NCBI GenBank assembly: GCA_964030785.1
Contig: OZ034970.1
Location: 14,851,411 to 14,915,410 of the forward strand
Source: Siderastrea siderea
Taxonomy: Eukaryota; Cnidaria; Anthozoa; Scleractinia; Rhizangiidae
Reading direction: 5' to 3'
DNA length: 64,000 nucleotides
Below the pieces are notes generated by a model. That model searched no databases, was not told the origin of the DNA, and saw only the letters and a list, made by a program, of their open reading frames with translations. How positions within the stretch are numbered: the first letter of the stretch is position 1; the number at the start of each line of letters is the position of its first letter. Shown in pieces: positions 32,291 through 42,884 of the stretch. The position numbers and the translations under genes are program-made.

Positions 32291-33548
32291 AACGACGAAA
32301 CATCCACACATTCCTTTTTTAAACAAGATGGGTGTATCGTTGACGAAGGAAGCACGGTCTCTTCTTGCTAGTGTTCAATAGACGATTGACGAAACAGAAT
32401 AAAGAATCACTGTCACATGTTTATCAAGATGAATGGAACATTTTTTACTGATAATGGAGGACTTTAAAATGATGATGTTTCGATGATGGACGAATGCTGT
32501 CACAAGGAATGGACAATTGACGAATTACTTTGGAGGAAGCACTTATCAAGTTGGTCGCGTGATTGTTGACGTCGCCCAGGGAAGGTCAGCTCATCAAGTC
32601 AAACAAGGATGAGAATCTCTACCATTAATTCAGCCCGCAGACGTAGTGTATCTTTATATGTCCAAGTTAAATTGGTAAAATTTTTTGCGCGAGTGTCGCG
32701 AACTGCGCAAACCACTGCCCAAACAACCAGTTGTTTCGCTCGAGTTGGAATGGGCGTGATCAGGCATAGGGATCTTGAACAGTTTGATCTCGCTCCAGTT
32801 TGAAGGTTTGAAGTTTCACTCGTGTTATCTGGAACCGTCCTTGGAGACCCAGGGGCAGCTAGTCGGGACGAAGGGATTTTCATGGGCGAAAGTTTCCAAC
32901 AAGAACGGGAGAGCCCCTGGGCAGGTAATCTTACCGATCCAGTTCCAGAAGCGTTTCAATTCCCTTTTTCTGATTGGCCAGAAAATAATCAGTGAAGAGG
33001 ACCAGCTGGGCGACTCTGATGTCTTCTTAAACGAAGTGGATTTCCTCATCGATCGCCACAGTTGTGTGGCCCGTTCAACTGGAAGGTTTTCGAGGAGAGT
33101 TTCAGAAAAAAAAATCAGCGAGGTCGAGGAAATCACTATAACATGGCCGCAAGAAACCAAACACTCACCGAGAATTTTTCATGGCGGACTTACCGAAGGT
33201 GTCGTAAATTTTAAGAGCTAACGACTTCCCCTTTCTCCAGTGTTGCAAACGATAAGGCGTATAGCTACTATAGCTAGTCGAGTAAACAATGTCACTTATT
33301 ATTTCTCCTTCTTCGTTGAACGTCGTCTGAAACTTTCCACGGGAATCTCCGATGCACGGGGCCACACAACTATGTATCGTAATACATGTATGAGAGTTTG
33401 TATGGAGCTGGATTTCGATCGAAAATAATCGGCGGTATTCCGCCGAAAATACATTACAATGGAAATAAAGTTTGAAAACACTTACCTCGCTGTGTTTTTA
33501 CCGCTTTTCAGAGCTACTGGAGGCCGTTTTGGGCCGAGGAAAATAAGA
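32291..33548. other. unassigned; overlapping open frames only
   Basis: Open frames on both strands at about 32600-33220 overlap and show no recognised domain or clear splice structure. A short hairpin TCGGCGG/CCGCCGA lies near 33429-33446. It may be a non-coding repeat family. Confidence 0.3.
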
Positions 33549-33672
33549 ATTAAAAAAAAATAAAAATAAAAATAAAAATTAAATAAGAACTGTAGAGGAG
33601 GAAGGAAATAAAAAATTGTGGAGAAGGAGGAGGGAAATAAAAACTGTGGAGGAGGAGGAGGGAAATAAGATT
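33549..33672 (+). repeat. A-rich microsatellite and GGAGGA tandem repeat
   Basis: An AATAAA-type run (33549-33585) is followed by about three related units containing GGAGGAGGAGGGAAATAA and AACTGTGGA. Confidence 0.8.
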
Positions 33673-34029
33673 TTCACTCAAAATCTGTGTATAGTTGGTT
33701 TCTTGGTGCCATCATTAAAATGCACAATTTACTAATCAGTGAACCGAAAACAGTTTTTATTATTAAATAACAATACTTGTCTGCAGTAATAATGAAAGGG
33801 GCAAGAAATGAAAGCCTGCACAAGAACGTCACGGTTCAGTGATTTTCAATCACAAATGAGATGCGAGTTGGAAACCAGTCAAACCGGTTATACGCTAATG
33901 AGAATCCCCCTCATATCATTCATGAGATGAAGACAATAGCCTATAACGTCATCGACGTTAATATATTCCACTTCACACTAATGAGATTCCACTTCAAAAA
34001 ACCAGCTAATTCGGTCCCTACTATACTAC

Positions 34030-35130
34030 TTCCTTCGATAGGCGGCGATCTACCACGTCTTCAACCTTAAAGAATTCTTCGTCTTCGTCAACTTTTGAAT
34101 TGCTGTTATTGTGGCATACTTTTTGCAACAAAGGCGGCGAAGGATCTCCCTTAGTGGAGCCGAAAGGAACAATTCCAAGTTTTCGAAGATGTCTCTGGCC
34201 GCAGGGTGAAGTGTGTACTTCAGAGGTTGACCTACCATTGGTTCAAGGACTTTTTTTGCAATAATGCTTCGACTTGTCTTCCATTTGGTGAGAATGACAT
34301 CCTCTCTGACAAAGGAAATACCATTTCCCTCGCTGTTATACAGAGAACATCGAATGCGGACGGGTAATTCGCTATTCATTTTGAAACTGGTTATCTCAGT
34401 TCCATCTTTTCCCGACTCAATGTGACCACTTTTAGTGCCACGTCGCAGTGCTTGGGGATGTCATATTATGGATTTAACGGCTCTTTCCCAGGAAGACATT
34501 TTGAAGCCCAATGCCTCTTTTGAAGGCAGCGCGATACGTACACCCGTGGTGAAAGGAGTTTGATCGCTTGCTTCAAGTGAATGTAGGTCAATCGCCCGTT
34601 GAGACATTTCTTATCCTCCAAATTTTGCCTTTTTCTTCGTGGCAGTCTTTAGTGAGAACTATTTCTTTTACCTTCCCATTCTTCCTCACAACCCATGTCT
34701 TCTTCTGTGGAGCTCCCTTCAACATCTGGTTGGTCAGCAAACGATAAGTCCAGCTTGTTGTAGTCTTTACAAGGTGGGCAGTCTACCACTGTAAAACCAG
34801 TTGCCCTTACAAACGTGTATGGCTTATCCCAGTGGTACGTTTCCTGGAGTAGTTCTACACATTCCGAAGGAAGGTACTTTGTAACCAGTGGTTGTCCTTC
34901 TTTTACTCCTTCTTGGTGCGCTTCAACGCTTCAATTTGTTGTTTTTTGAAGACTGAGTAATCTTCAGGGTGGAAATACTGCTTTATACGTCCGCTTTCTT
35001 TGAAGGCGAAGGCTAATTTCTTTCGTCTGTTGGACGCCGTCACGTGAGCTCCAGCATGTGAAAGTCGCTCCTTTGCATTTAACAGCCAGTCCACAAGAGA
35101 TTCAAAGATTCTTGGAAATGGTCGGAAACA
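34030..35130 (-). pseudogene. decayed coding region of unknown family
   Basis: Consecutive minus-strand frames from 35130 down to about 34030 read as protein-like sequence with shifts and stops. They include a Lys/Arg-rich block ending H-P-E-D-Y-S-V-F-K-K-Q-Q, a block W-D-K-P-Y-T-F-V-R-A-T-G-F, a Glu-rich block, and near the end E-F-F-K-V-E-D-V-V-D-R-R, which recalls the start of a chromodomain. The reading stops where the LTR-like repeat begins near 35137. It is probably a dead mobile-element gene interrupted by the BEL/Pao insertion. I cannot name the family. Confidence 0.4.
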
Positions 35131-35136
35131 ACCATA

Positions 35137-35548
35137 TGTTGTGATCGAAAGCGGAACCGGAAGCGGAACTGAAACCTTGAGGAGCCCCCCCCGGGGGCTC
35201 CCATGGTACAATGCGGCCGAGTCGGCCATGTGCGAAATGAGTCGGACATGTTTATTTTCGTAGCTAGTTTTGTATGAAAAACCGAAGGAATTCTTGAACC
35301 GTGTCACTGTTGGACGAATTACCCGGACCTATCAACATATGTGAGTTATTGTAGAACATTTGCAGGCATTTTGATCCGATTTACCACCTTGCTTAAGTTC
35401 TATTTGTACGAATTTTCAGTGAATCTACAATAAACAGCAGATACCAGTTTAAGGAGTGTACGTGTACTGTGGAAGAGAGAATTTGTGGAGCTGTTTCTAG
35501 AATATCAATATCACCAGAACCGGGCAAATATATCAATTTATTGATCAC
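35137..35548 (+). repeat. 5' LTR of the deleted BEL/Pao element
   Basis: From ATGTTGTGA/GAAAGCGGAACC through GCGGCCGAGTCGGCCATGTG to CCGGGCAAATATATCAATTT and GATCACCGG, this matches the 3' copy nearly base for base over the last about 330 bases. The 5' boundary is uncertain because the two copies diverge there. Confidence 0.75.
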
Positions 35549-35745
35549 CGGACCTGTCAACATATGTGAGTTATTGTAGAATATTTAAGTGCTTAAGTTC
35601 TATTTGTACGAATTTTCAGCGAATCTGCAATAAACAGCAGATACCAGTTTAAGAAGTGTGCTTGTACACAGGAAGAGAGAATTTGTGGAGCTGTTCTTAG
35701 AATATCGATATCACCGGAGCTGGGCAAATACTTGCGATTTGCGTA
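35549..35745 (+). repeat. partial tandem LTR copy next to the 5' LTR
   Basis: CCTGTCAACATATGTGAGTT through GAATATCGATATCACCGG repeats the 3' half of the LTR with a short internal deletion, then runs into the leader (GGGCAAATACTTGCGATTTG). A similar LTR/leader fragment occurs alone at 41232-41284. Confidence 0.65.
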
Positions 35746-35767
35746 AAGAGACTACATTTCATTCGAT

Positions 35768-37740
35768 ATGGAGCAGGATAAAGCTGATGAAGGTGACACG
35801 GATATGAGTTTGCGTGGCGATGAGTTGGACAATGTTGAAACTGTGAAAATGTCTTCCCAAGGGCCCGTGAATCATACCTTTGGAGAGTTTCACCCCGAGA
35901 ATGCCGAGGAACATTTAGCCGTCCAAGACAATTTAACTGCTGTTGGGAGAACAAGATAACCGCATTCGAAGGACCGCGAAGATGTGGAAGCGGAGGACAA
36001 TTACCAAGCACATAGATAAATCAAATTAAAACGTGTCTCTTGGAATTAAGAGAGCCTGATGAGATTCGTGAAGCTGTGAAAAGCCTTAAGCTTGCATGGA
36101 CTCGTTACAATGACATGCATCAGTGTTACATACAAAGGAATGACAACTATGGTAAAATTTATGAGGATTACTCTCGATGTGTTAAAGCAGTCGATGATCA
36201 GTTACCCCTCCTAATGCGTCATTCTCCAAACAGTAGCTTAAAATCTCGTGAAAAGAGCCCAAACTATCGCCGTTAACCTCAAGTAGGTCAGGCACGTCGA
36301 GATCCTCAAGATCTTCGAAATTAAAGGAGTTGAAGAGAAATTTAGAGTTAAAGAAGCTCATGGCAGAACAAGCACTAGAGTTAGCAAAATATGAAGCAGA
36401 AATGGAGAAGAAAAAAATTGACATTGAAGTGCAAAAACAGAAAGTGGCTAAGGAGATGTTGTTTAGAGCCCAACTGGAAGCTAAACAGTTTGATGTTCCT
36501 GCTGAAGAGGAAGGCGAGACCAACTCTACCGTTGGAAGCTTACAAAATGAGATAGAGTGCGGGATTTCTCTCCAACAACCACTAAAAAAAGAAGAACGGA
36601 CAACAACTTGGGTGCCAACTGTCATCCGGACATTCCCAAGGAAGCATTGAATCATAATGCCAGGGAGTTTATTCTACGTCGAACGAATGGCTATGTAGAA
36701 AATGCCAACCCTCTTCCCAAAGAGCAACTCAAAGTTACAGAAAATGTCGTTACACCCAGTGGTGGAAATCAGAAAGTTGCAGACAAAAATAAGCTGACAA
36801 ATGCACATAAAAATTCTCAAGCAGTTCTGTTGAAGGTAACCACATTGCAAGCCATGCAGCCTGTGAAGTTTAGTGGAAATCCCGCAAATTTACCGATTTT
36901 CACGAGAAGAATCCGAGACAACCTAGAGGATGGGTTATTGTCGGACGCTCAACGAATTGAATTTCACCCAAACTTTGTGTCTGGTGAGGCATACGAGGTG
37001 GTTTAAAGGTCAGCAGGGCGTTCGTATGATGACATTGTAGCAATTTTGGAAGAACGTTATGGTCAACCAGCGGCAGTTGCTGCAGCTTGTATTGAAATGC
37101 TTACTACGGGACCCAAATTTGGAAACCGAGATTTCAAAGGCCTGCGTAATTTTGCAGAACAACTTCAATGTGCATCAAAGAGATTGGAAGGAGACTATGA
37201 GCGTGAGGCAAGTACCATTTCTAACATGAGGATGATTGTAGCACGATTGCCTTATTACATGATCAATAAATGGGCGAATGCATCATACGCTATCAGAGAA
37301 AAGAGACTGACCCCGAAGTTAAAGGACCTCGCCCAATTTGTTAAACGACAAGCTGCCATCAAGAACGATCCTGGATTTACTGGAGTTTCTGCCATGCCAA
37401 CTACTGAAGTCAAGGCAAACAGAACAAAGCCAATTAAATTAAACAAGAGCGTGGACTTCACCAGTAACAGGGCAGGCGTCATCCTATGCCATAGTTATTA
37501 AAGCTAAGAACCCTGGGAGAAGTGAAAGAGCAAACAATGGACGAAGCGGTAACCTACCCAACTTACCAAGTTGTCTTTGCTGCTCAGGATCCCACAACCT
37601 AGCTTTGTGCCTTCATTTTCAGAGTAAGGATTTGCAGAACCGCTGGGACCTTGTGAAGCAAAATGGGTTTTGTCACGTGTGTTTGAAATCTGGACATTAT
37701 CGAGGGAAGTGTGAGTCACCAAAATTCTGCCGGTGAGGAA
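35768..37740 (+). pseudogene. BEL/Pao gag (DUF1759-like) with zinc knuckle, broken
   Basis: The segments at 35768-35959, 36040-36276, 36330-36650, 36557-37006 and 37046-37501 lie in shifting frames. Together they read as a gag: a charged coiled-coil stretch rich in Glu/Lys, then the block Q-P-V-K-F-S-G-N-P and R-Y-G-Q-P typical of DUF1759 gags, and a C-x2-C-x4-H-x4-C knuckle (CHVCLKSGHYRGKC) near 37680-37715. Multiple stops and shifts make it non-functional. Confidence 0.75.
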
Positions 37741-37839
37741 GTGACAAAACCCGCGTCGAAGAACCGAAACCGGCGGGAAGCAGCCCACATCCGGAATGTT
37801 CTAGTGACCAAGGCCTACTGAATCTAGAAACACTTCACA

Positions 37840-38330
37840 GTATGCAACTGTGACTGAACCGGCCACGATAAAGACTTTGCTCCTTCATGTGATACCGGTG
37901 AAAATCACGTCACCCGACTCACGGATTGTTACACAATGCTTCCCATGGAACCATCGTCAGCCAGGATGTCGCTAAGGAACTAGGTCTGAAAGGTCGAAAC
38001 GAGGTGATTTCTGTTAGCACACTGTTGTAGCAAGAGGAAGAAGAGTTTGAAGTGATACAATTGACACTGCAGTCTGGTAGTGGAGAAGGAGAAATTCTTA
38101 CTATTGGAGAGGGACTAGAAATTCAAAATTGCAGAGAGGTGTCTCCCTGAAGGTACCGACAGAAGGTCACACCTGCACTTGGTGGAAATTGAAGTGCCAG
38201 AGTGAAAATAAAGAAAGTGTGAGTACTGATTGGAAAGGATGTTAGTGAGGCGTATGAGGTCTTGGAAGTGCGGAACAAACCGCACGAGGCCCGTTGGGTT
38301 GGGTCAAACCAGGAACTATTCTGGGTTCAC
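37840..38330 (+). pseudogene. BEL/Pao protease region remnant
   Basis: Short frames read as the DUF1758-type protease region, including an L-I-G-K-D-V-S-E-A-Y-like motif near 38230 and P-H-E-A-R following. The active-site D-[ST]-G is not clearly preserved and stops are frequent. Confidence 0.45.
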
Positions 38331-38454
38331 TGAATCAAAAGGATGTTAGTGTTAACTTCACTACGTGTGGCAACTCCAGGCCATTGACACGAATTTCATC
38401 CAGTCCAGATGACAACAAGCACTCACACCTAGTCATTTCCTGGACATTCGTCGC

Positions 38455-38820
38455 TCGACGAATCTACCCCATGAAATTGTAGAAGAGAGTGACACATACA
38501 GCAGGAAAAGATGGAAACAGGCCCAGATTCTTGCCAATCATTATTGGAAGCGACGGTTGAGGGAATATGTGCCACCATTGCAAGAACACCAAAAGTGGAA
38601 CCAAACCCAGAAAAACCTGCAAGTCGGAGATCTGGTCCTCATCGCTTACGACAATGTTCCTAGGATCCAATGGCCTCTTAGTCGGGTCACAACCGAGTTC
38701 CCCGGCACTGATGGATTGGTAAGGAGTGCTAAAGTCAAAGCCAAAGGATCAACTTAAAAGCAACCAATCACCAAGATTTGTCTACTCGAAGCGGCCGACG
38801 AAGAAGGAGGACTGTGAGCC
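38455..38820 (+). pseudogene. BEL/Pao integrase C-terminal domain remnant
   Basis: The frame contains R-K-R-W-K-Q-A-Q-I, Y-W-K-R-R-L-R-E-Y-V and V-G-D-L-V-L-I, the hallmark of the domain (DUF5641-like) that ends BEL/Pao polyproteins. It is followed by a purine-rich tract GAAGAAGGAGGA at 38800-38811 just before the LTR start TGTGAGCC. Confidence 0.75.
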
Positions 38821-39475
38821 ATGTTGGATGATCAACGTGAACAGAGCAAATTTAGATGCGATGAACCCCTTTACAAGAGTGTTCATGAGGGGCGCGATGT
38901 TGTGACCAAAAAAGGACCCGGGAGCGGAACCTCAAGTGGAAATGAAACCTTGAGGAGCCCCGCGGCTCCCATGGTACTATGCGGCCGAGTCAGTCGTGTG
39001 CGAAATGAGTCGGACATGTTTATTTTCGTAGCTAGTTTGGTTTGAAAAACCGAAAGAAGTCTTGAACCGTATCGCTGTTGGAACCCGAAGCGGAAATGAA
39101 ACCTTGAGGAGCCCTGTGGCTCCCATTGTACTATGCGGCCGAGTCGGCCATGTGCGAAATGAGTCGGACATGTTTATTTTCGTAGCTAGTTTTGTATGAA
39201 AAACCGAAAGAAGTCTTGAACCGTGTCACTGTTGGACGAATTACCCGGACCTATCAACATATGTGAGTTATTGTAGAACATTTGCAGGCATTTTGATCCG
39301 ATTTACCACCTTGCTTAAGTTCTATTTGTACGAATTTTCAGTGAATCTACAATAAACAGCAGATACCAGTTTAAGGAGTGTACGTGTACTGTGGAAGAGA
39401 GAATTTGTGGAGCTGTTTCTAGAATATCAATATCACCAGAACCGGGCAAATATATCAATTTATTGATCACCGGAA
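38813..39475 (+). repeat. 3' LTR with an internal tandem duplication
   Basis: A block of about 160 bases (starting near 38912, GGAAATGAAACCTTGAGG) is present twice in tandem (again from about 39078). The 5' LTR has it once. The end matches the 5' LTR through GATCACCGG. Confidence 0.7.
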
Positions 39476-39814
39476 ATAAATTTTAGTTAATCAACAACTC
39501 TTGTTTGAGCTTTGTCCTATGTCCAGTGATTTTCACGTGCAACCTCAGGTGAGCTGAACCCTTCAGCTCACCTCTTCATTGTTTATTTGACCAATCACAT
39601 GGCACTCTGCCATGTTCCTTAGCTTGCATTCCCATGTGCTTCGTCACTCGGTTTTTTCTTCACGACCAAAGCAGACCAAACCACAATATCTCGAAGTTTT
39701 CTTTTCAAATTCTGTTACGGTTTTGTAGATTAGTTCTCGCCTCTCGCCTTGGAGGTTCCAGGTTCGTACCCGGTGCTTTCTTCTGCGGGAGAAGCTCGAA
39801 CAGCTTCAGTTCTA

Positions 39815-41194
39815 ATGCCGCCCTCACGGCGGACACGACGTTTAGCGGCGGGCGAACCGGTCAATATTCCAGCTGACCTCGTCCTGGACAGCCTGTTCGT
39901 GAAAGGCTTCCGTACTTTGTGCAATCAACTGAGCCTTCCTGCCACCGGAACACGCTCCGCGTTCGTCGAACGGCTAAAAGAAGCCCGGCGAAATGCACAA
40001 TCTATTGGCGCCCCACCCCCTGTCCAAAATGGCGGCGACAACACAGAACTCCAGCAACAATTTCAGCAATTACAACAACAGGTCCAAGACCTGCTGAACC
40101 GCGGCTCTTCGGATGAAAGAATGCTGTCCGAGAGCCAGTTGACTCAAGTTAAGTCCTTGGTCCAAGCAACCATCAACCAGACGATCGAACAGACAGCGAC
40201 CGCAGCTGCCCAAGCTGCAGTGAACGCCTTCACTGGTTCTTCGTCTTCTCCAGCTGTTGTCCCAGAGAGAAACGCGTCGAGTGAGGGCAACGTTTCTTCT
40301 GCGGTCCAGGAAACCGTAACTTCCTCTGCTGTTGAGGGCGCAAGCGGGACCGATACCAGCAATATTTCCTCTACATCCCAGCAGACTTTGGATTCTGTAC
40401 ACGATCTCCCACCCAAGCTTTTGAAGGAGATCCTCTCGGGTGAGTTTATGGAACTTTCCAAATTATTTCCAAAGATTTTTAATTCGCTACAGCCTCTCCA
40501 TGACAAGCCTTTCACTCTGACTCTTGAGAACTCTGTTATTAGGGTAAATAAGGCCAAGGCCACTTCAATAACTAAGATAGAGGAATGGACCTTGGCTTTT
40601 ACAGCTTATATTAGTGTTATCATTAGCAAGCACCCAACTCGTGCTGCAGAATTATTAGAATACCTGTCTTTAATTCGTTACGCAGCTAAATATCACAGGG
40701 GCCTAGGCTGGTGTGTTTATGACGTCAAGTTTCGCCAAACGGCTGCTGCTACCAAGTCCATTAAGTGGTCGGTCATAGACAGCCAATTGTGGCTTAAAAC
40801 GTTTACTATTGCCCCTTCACTTATGAAGGAAGAGCTTGGTTTTTTCCAGTCAGGACCCTCATCCATGCCAAGTACAGTTAGAGGGAGCGAATATCGTACT
40901 TGTCACAACTTCAACAAGGGTTTCTCATATGCCAGGACTCCCTGCCCCTACGCACACAAGTGCAACAAGCCAGGTCGTGGAAAGATCACATCGGGAACAG
41001 GTGCCCCACCCCCTCCGAATCTGATAAGCAGCCACCCCCACGGGATGGGAATTCCAACAGTGAGCACCATAGCTCCCGCCACCGCGGTTAGTAATTTGGG
41101 GGGTGTAGTCACTCCAGTAAATGTCTTTAATCTACACTGTGCCTCCAAAACCACCCCAACAGGGAATTTGTTAATAAACTGCGCTTTGAGCTGA
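39815..41194 (+). CDS. DIRS-like retrotransposon gag: SAP domain and zinc finger (459 aa)
   Basis: One uninterrupted ORF from ATG at 39815 (an open frame extends 66 bases upstream without ATG). Residues about 15-60 fit a SAP DNA-binding domain (Leu-x4-Leu pattern, then L-P-A-T-G-T-R-S-A-F-V-E-R-L). A Gln-rich coiled coil and Ser/Thr-rich linker follow, then a helical core with W-S-V-I-D-S-Q-L-W and a C-H-N-F-N-K-G ... C-x-Y-A-H-K-C zinc-finger-like motif near residues 372-393. A Pro-rich tail follows. Known: this order matches the gag-like ORF of DIRS/Ngaro-type tyrosine-recombinase elements. The pol ORF is cut off just downstream. Alternative: a domesticated gag. Confidence 0.7.
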   Translation: MPPSRRTRRLAAGEPVNIPADLVLDSLFVKGFRTLCNQLSLPATGTRSAFVERLKEARRNAQSIGAPPPVQNGGDNTELQQQFQQLQQQVQDLLNRGSSDERMLSESQLTQVKSLVQATINQTIEQTATAAAQAAVNAFTGSSSSPAVVPERNASSEGNVSSAVQETVTSSAVEGASGTDTSNISSTSQQTLDSVHDLPPKLLKEILSGEFMELSKLFPKIFNSLQPLHDKPFTLTLENSVIRVNKAKATSITKIEEWTLAFTAYISVIISKHPTRAAELLEYLSLIRYAAKYHRGLGWCVYDVKFRQTAAATKSIKWSVIDSQLWLKTFTIAPSLMKEELGFFQSGPSSMPSTVRGSEYRTCHNFNKGFSYARTPCPYAHKCNKPGRGKITSGTGAPPPPNLISSHPHGMGIPTVSTIAPATAVSNLGGVVTPVNVFNLHCASKTTPTGNLLINCALS

Positions 41195-41232
41195 GAGAAG
41201 GGGCTAGGATCGGCTACTCCGGTCGTAGACAG
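41158..41232 (+). pseudogene. start of DIRS-like RT ORF, truncated
   Basis: In another frame overlapping the gag end, the sequence reads N-R-E-F-V-N-K-L-R-F-E-L-R-E-G then A-R-I-G-Y-S-G. This is the usual opening of the RT ORF in these elements. It ends abruptly at the LTR-like fragment. Confidence 0.6.
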
Positions 41233-41284
41233 TTTCGATATCACCGGAGCCGGGCAAATATTTGCAATTTGCGTAAAGAAACTA
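41232..41284 (+). repeat. LTR/leader fragment of the BEL/Pao element
   Basis: TTTCGATATCACCGGAGCCG and GGCAAATATTTGCAATTTGC match the end of the partial LTR and leader at 35700-35752. It joins directly to the truncated DIRS-like ORF. Confidence 0.65.
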
Positions 41285-41794
41285 CACCCTATCTCAAACC
41301 TTGCCTACTGAAAGCTAGTCATGTGCAAGTAATCAAATCGACGTTATTTTGTCTTCTAATACTAATATGGTCACGTGACAGACAATTTAAGTTTGATCCC
41401 CCTGGGAGCATTTTTGGCTCAAAAAATTTTCTAACATTTACCAACTTTGCATGTCTCTTGTCAAAACAAGCTTTAGCCAATCATAAATCAAATGATGTTT
41501 CTTTTCTAAACTGACCTTCATCTTCATAAAAATATTAAGGTTCACAAAGTGCCAAATGTGCGTCATGGTATCCTAAGCATATCGGTGCAGGTGTTTCGTT
41601 GACAGTACGAAAATAGCAGAGCACATTTACAATCTCAAATCACACTCATAGCCTTTTTTCCAACTTCAAAGCGCGTGTTTCGCTCACAGATAGAGAATAA
41701 GTGCTAAGCCCAATTTCTATAACAAATGCACTACTAGACTCAAGTGTAAAATGTGGTTATTGTTCATCGTGGCGTGTATGACAGGTAGATGAAC
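41285..41794. other. no feature supported
   Basis: AT-rich sequence without a recognised element or gene. Confidence 0.3.
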
Positions 41795-41965
41795 TTTGTT
41801 CCGTAATAACGAGGATAAAAATGCACCAATAAAAGCGAACCAACGTGCAACGTGCGACACGTAAGCAAGCGACCTCGTACCCTTATGAAGTCTAGCAGTA
41901 TAGGAGTCGAAACGTCGCGATCAACACCGCAAAGTGACTCCATCGTAAGACAAACGAATATCTTT
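41795..41965 (+). mobile_element. 5'-truncated 3' end of the Penelope-like family at 22-23 kb
   Basis: It matches 23350-23510: ATGCACCAATA, GCGAACCAAC, CGACACGTAA, then TGAAGTCTAGCAGTATAGGA and GTCGAAACG, ending GACAAACGAATA. Only the 3' non-coding end and last codons are present, as expected from abortive reverse transcription. Confidence 0.75.
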
Positions 41966-42884
41966 TATCTACCTAAAATCAAGTGTTTCTCTGATCAGTA
42001 TTTACTCTCAAGTTCTATTTTAAATAGTGCTTTATGTTTTGAAAACAGTTTTAATATTTGTCAATTGCCATTATTATATTTTTATACTGTCGTAGTTCCT
42101 ATATCGGCATATACATTTGTTACTATATATCAGGAAATTTTGACTTTGAATTCATGTCATGAAAGTGTTAGCGATGTTGTAAACCACTTGTTTCAAAAGT
42201 CTACACATTTTGTGTTTGTTTCACCGAAGCACTGACCATGCAAGCGCTTGTGAACTCAGAACAGCGAAAAATGTACGGCTTACTTTGTTTACTGATTTTG
42301 ACCGCCGCGTTGTTTTCCAGAATGAAATTAAGTTTGATGCTTTGAATATAGCCTGTAATATCAATTATTCTCTTTGCTCTTTCTAGAAACAAATGGCTTC
42401 CCTTCAAGTTGAGAAGTAATTAATTTAGTAAAATATGTCAAATTTGCTTATGAAGTAGTTTTGCAAGCAAAGTAATTTGAAAAGCAAGCCCTGAAAATTT
42501 GATTAAGCTTGCACGCAAGCCTCACGTGCAATTACATTTTGAATTGCAGTGCGACGATTATAAGTCAAAACCAGAGCATCTCGAATCTTTTCAAAAGAGA
42601 TTTTGTGTCTGTTTAGTGTAGAGTAGTTTAGTGTAGTCTGTTGGCTGTAGTCTGCGGTCTTAACTTCGCATTTTCGCACCACTCGTTGTGTACTCGGCCC
42701 AGTGTTTCAGCCAAAGAAAAACGCGCGTCCAACTGTAGTCCGTAGTCCGCAGTCACCGTATCTTAAAGTCCCTATTTACGAGGGACCACAGCGAAAGACA
42801 CAAATTTATTTGAAACTTCACGAACATCACTTCAACATCATTGCTTCTGTTTCTGCCTTCCTGGGGAGGGGCTACTAGCGCCTG
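41966..42884. other. no feature supported
   Basis: AT-rich in the first half. Near 42610-42770 short motifs (GTAGTCTG, GTAGTCCGTAGTCCG) recur like a minor microrepeat. No gene was recognised. Confidence 0.3.

Larger units (their letters stand above)
35137..39475 (+). mobile_element. BEL/Pao LTR retrotransposon, internally deleted
   Basis: Long direct repeats (about 35137-35548 and 38813-39475) flank a degenerate gag-protease region and a fragment of integrase C-terminus. Reverse transcriptase, RNase H and the integrase core are missing, so gag-protease is joined directly to the integrase tail near 38340-38460. It is a non-autonomous, decayed copy. Confidence 0.8.

Noticed and set aside
36182..36655. 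Minus-strand 157-aa ORF
   Set aside because: It is antisense to the charged coiled-coil part of the decayed gag.
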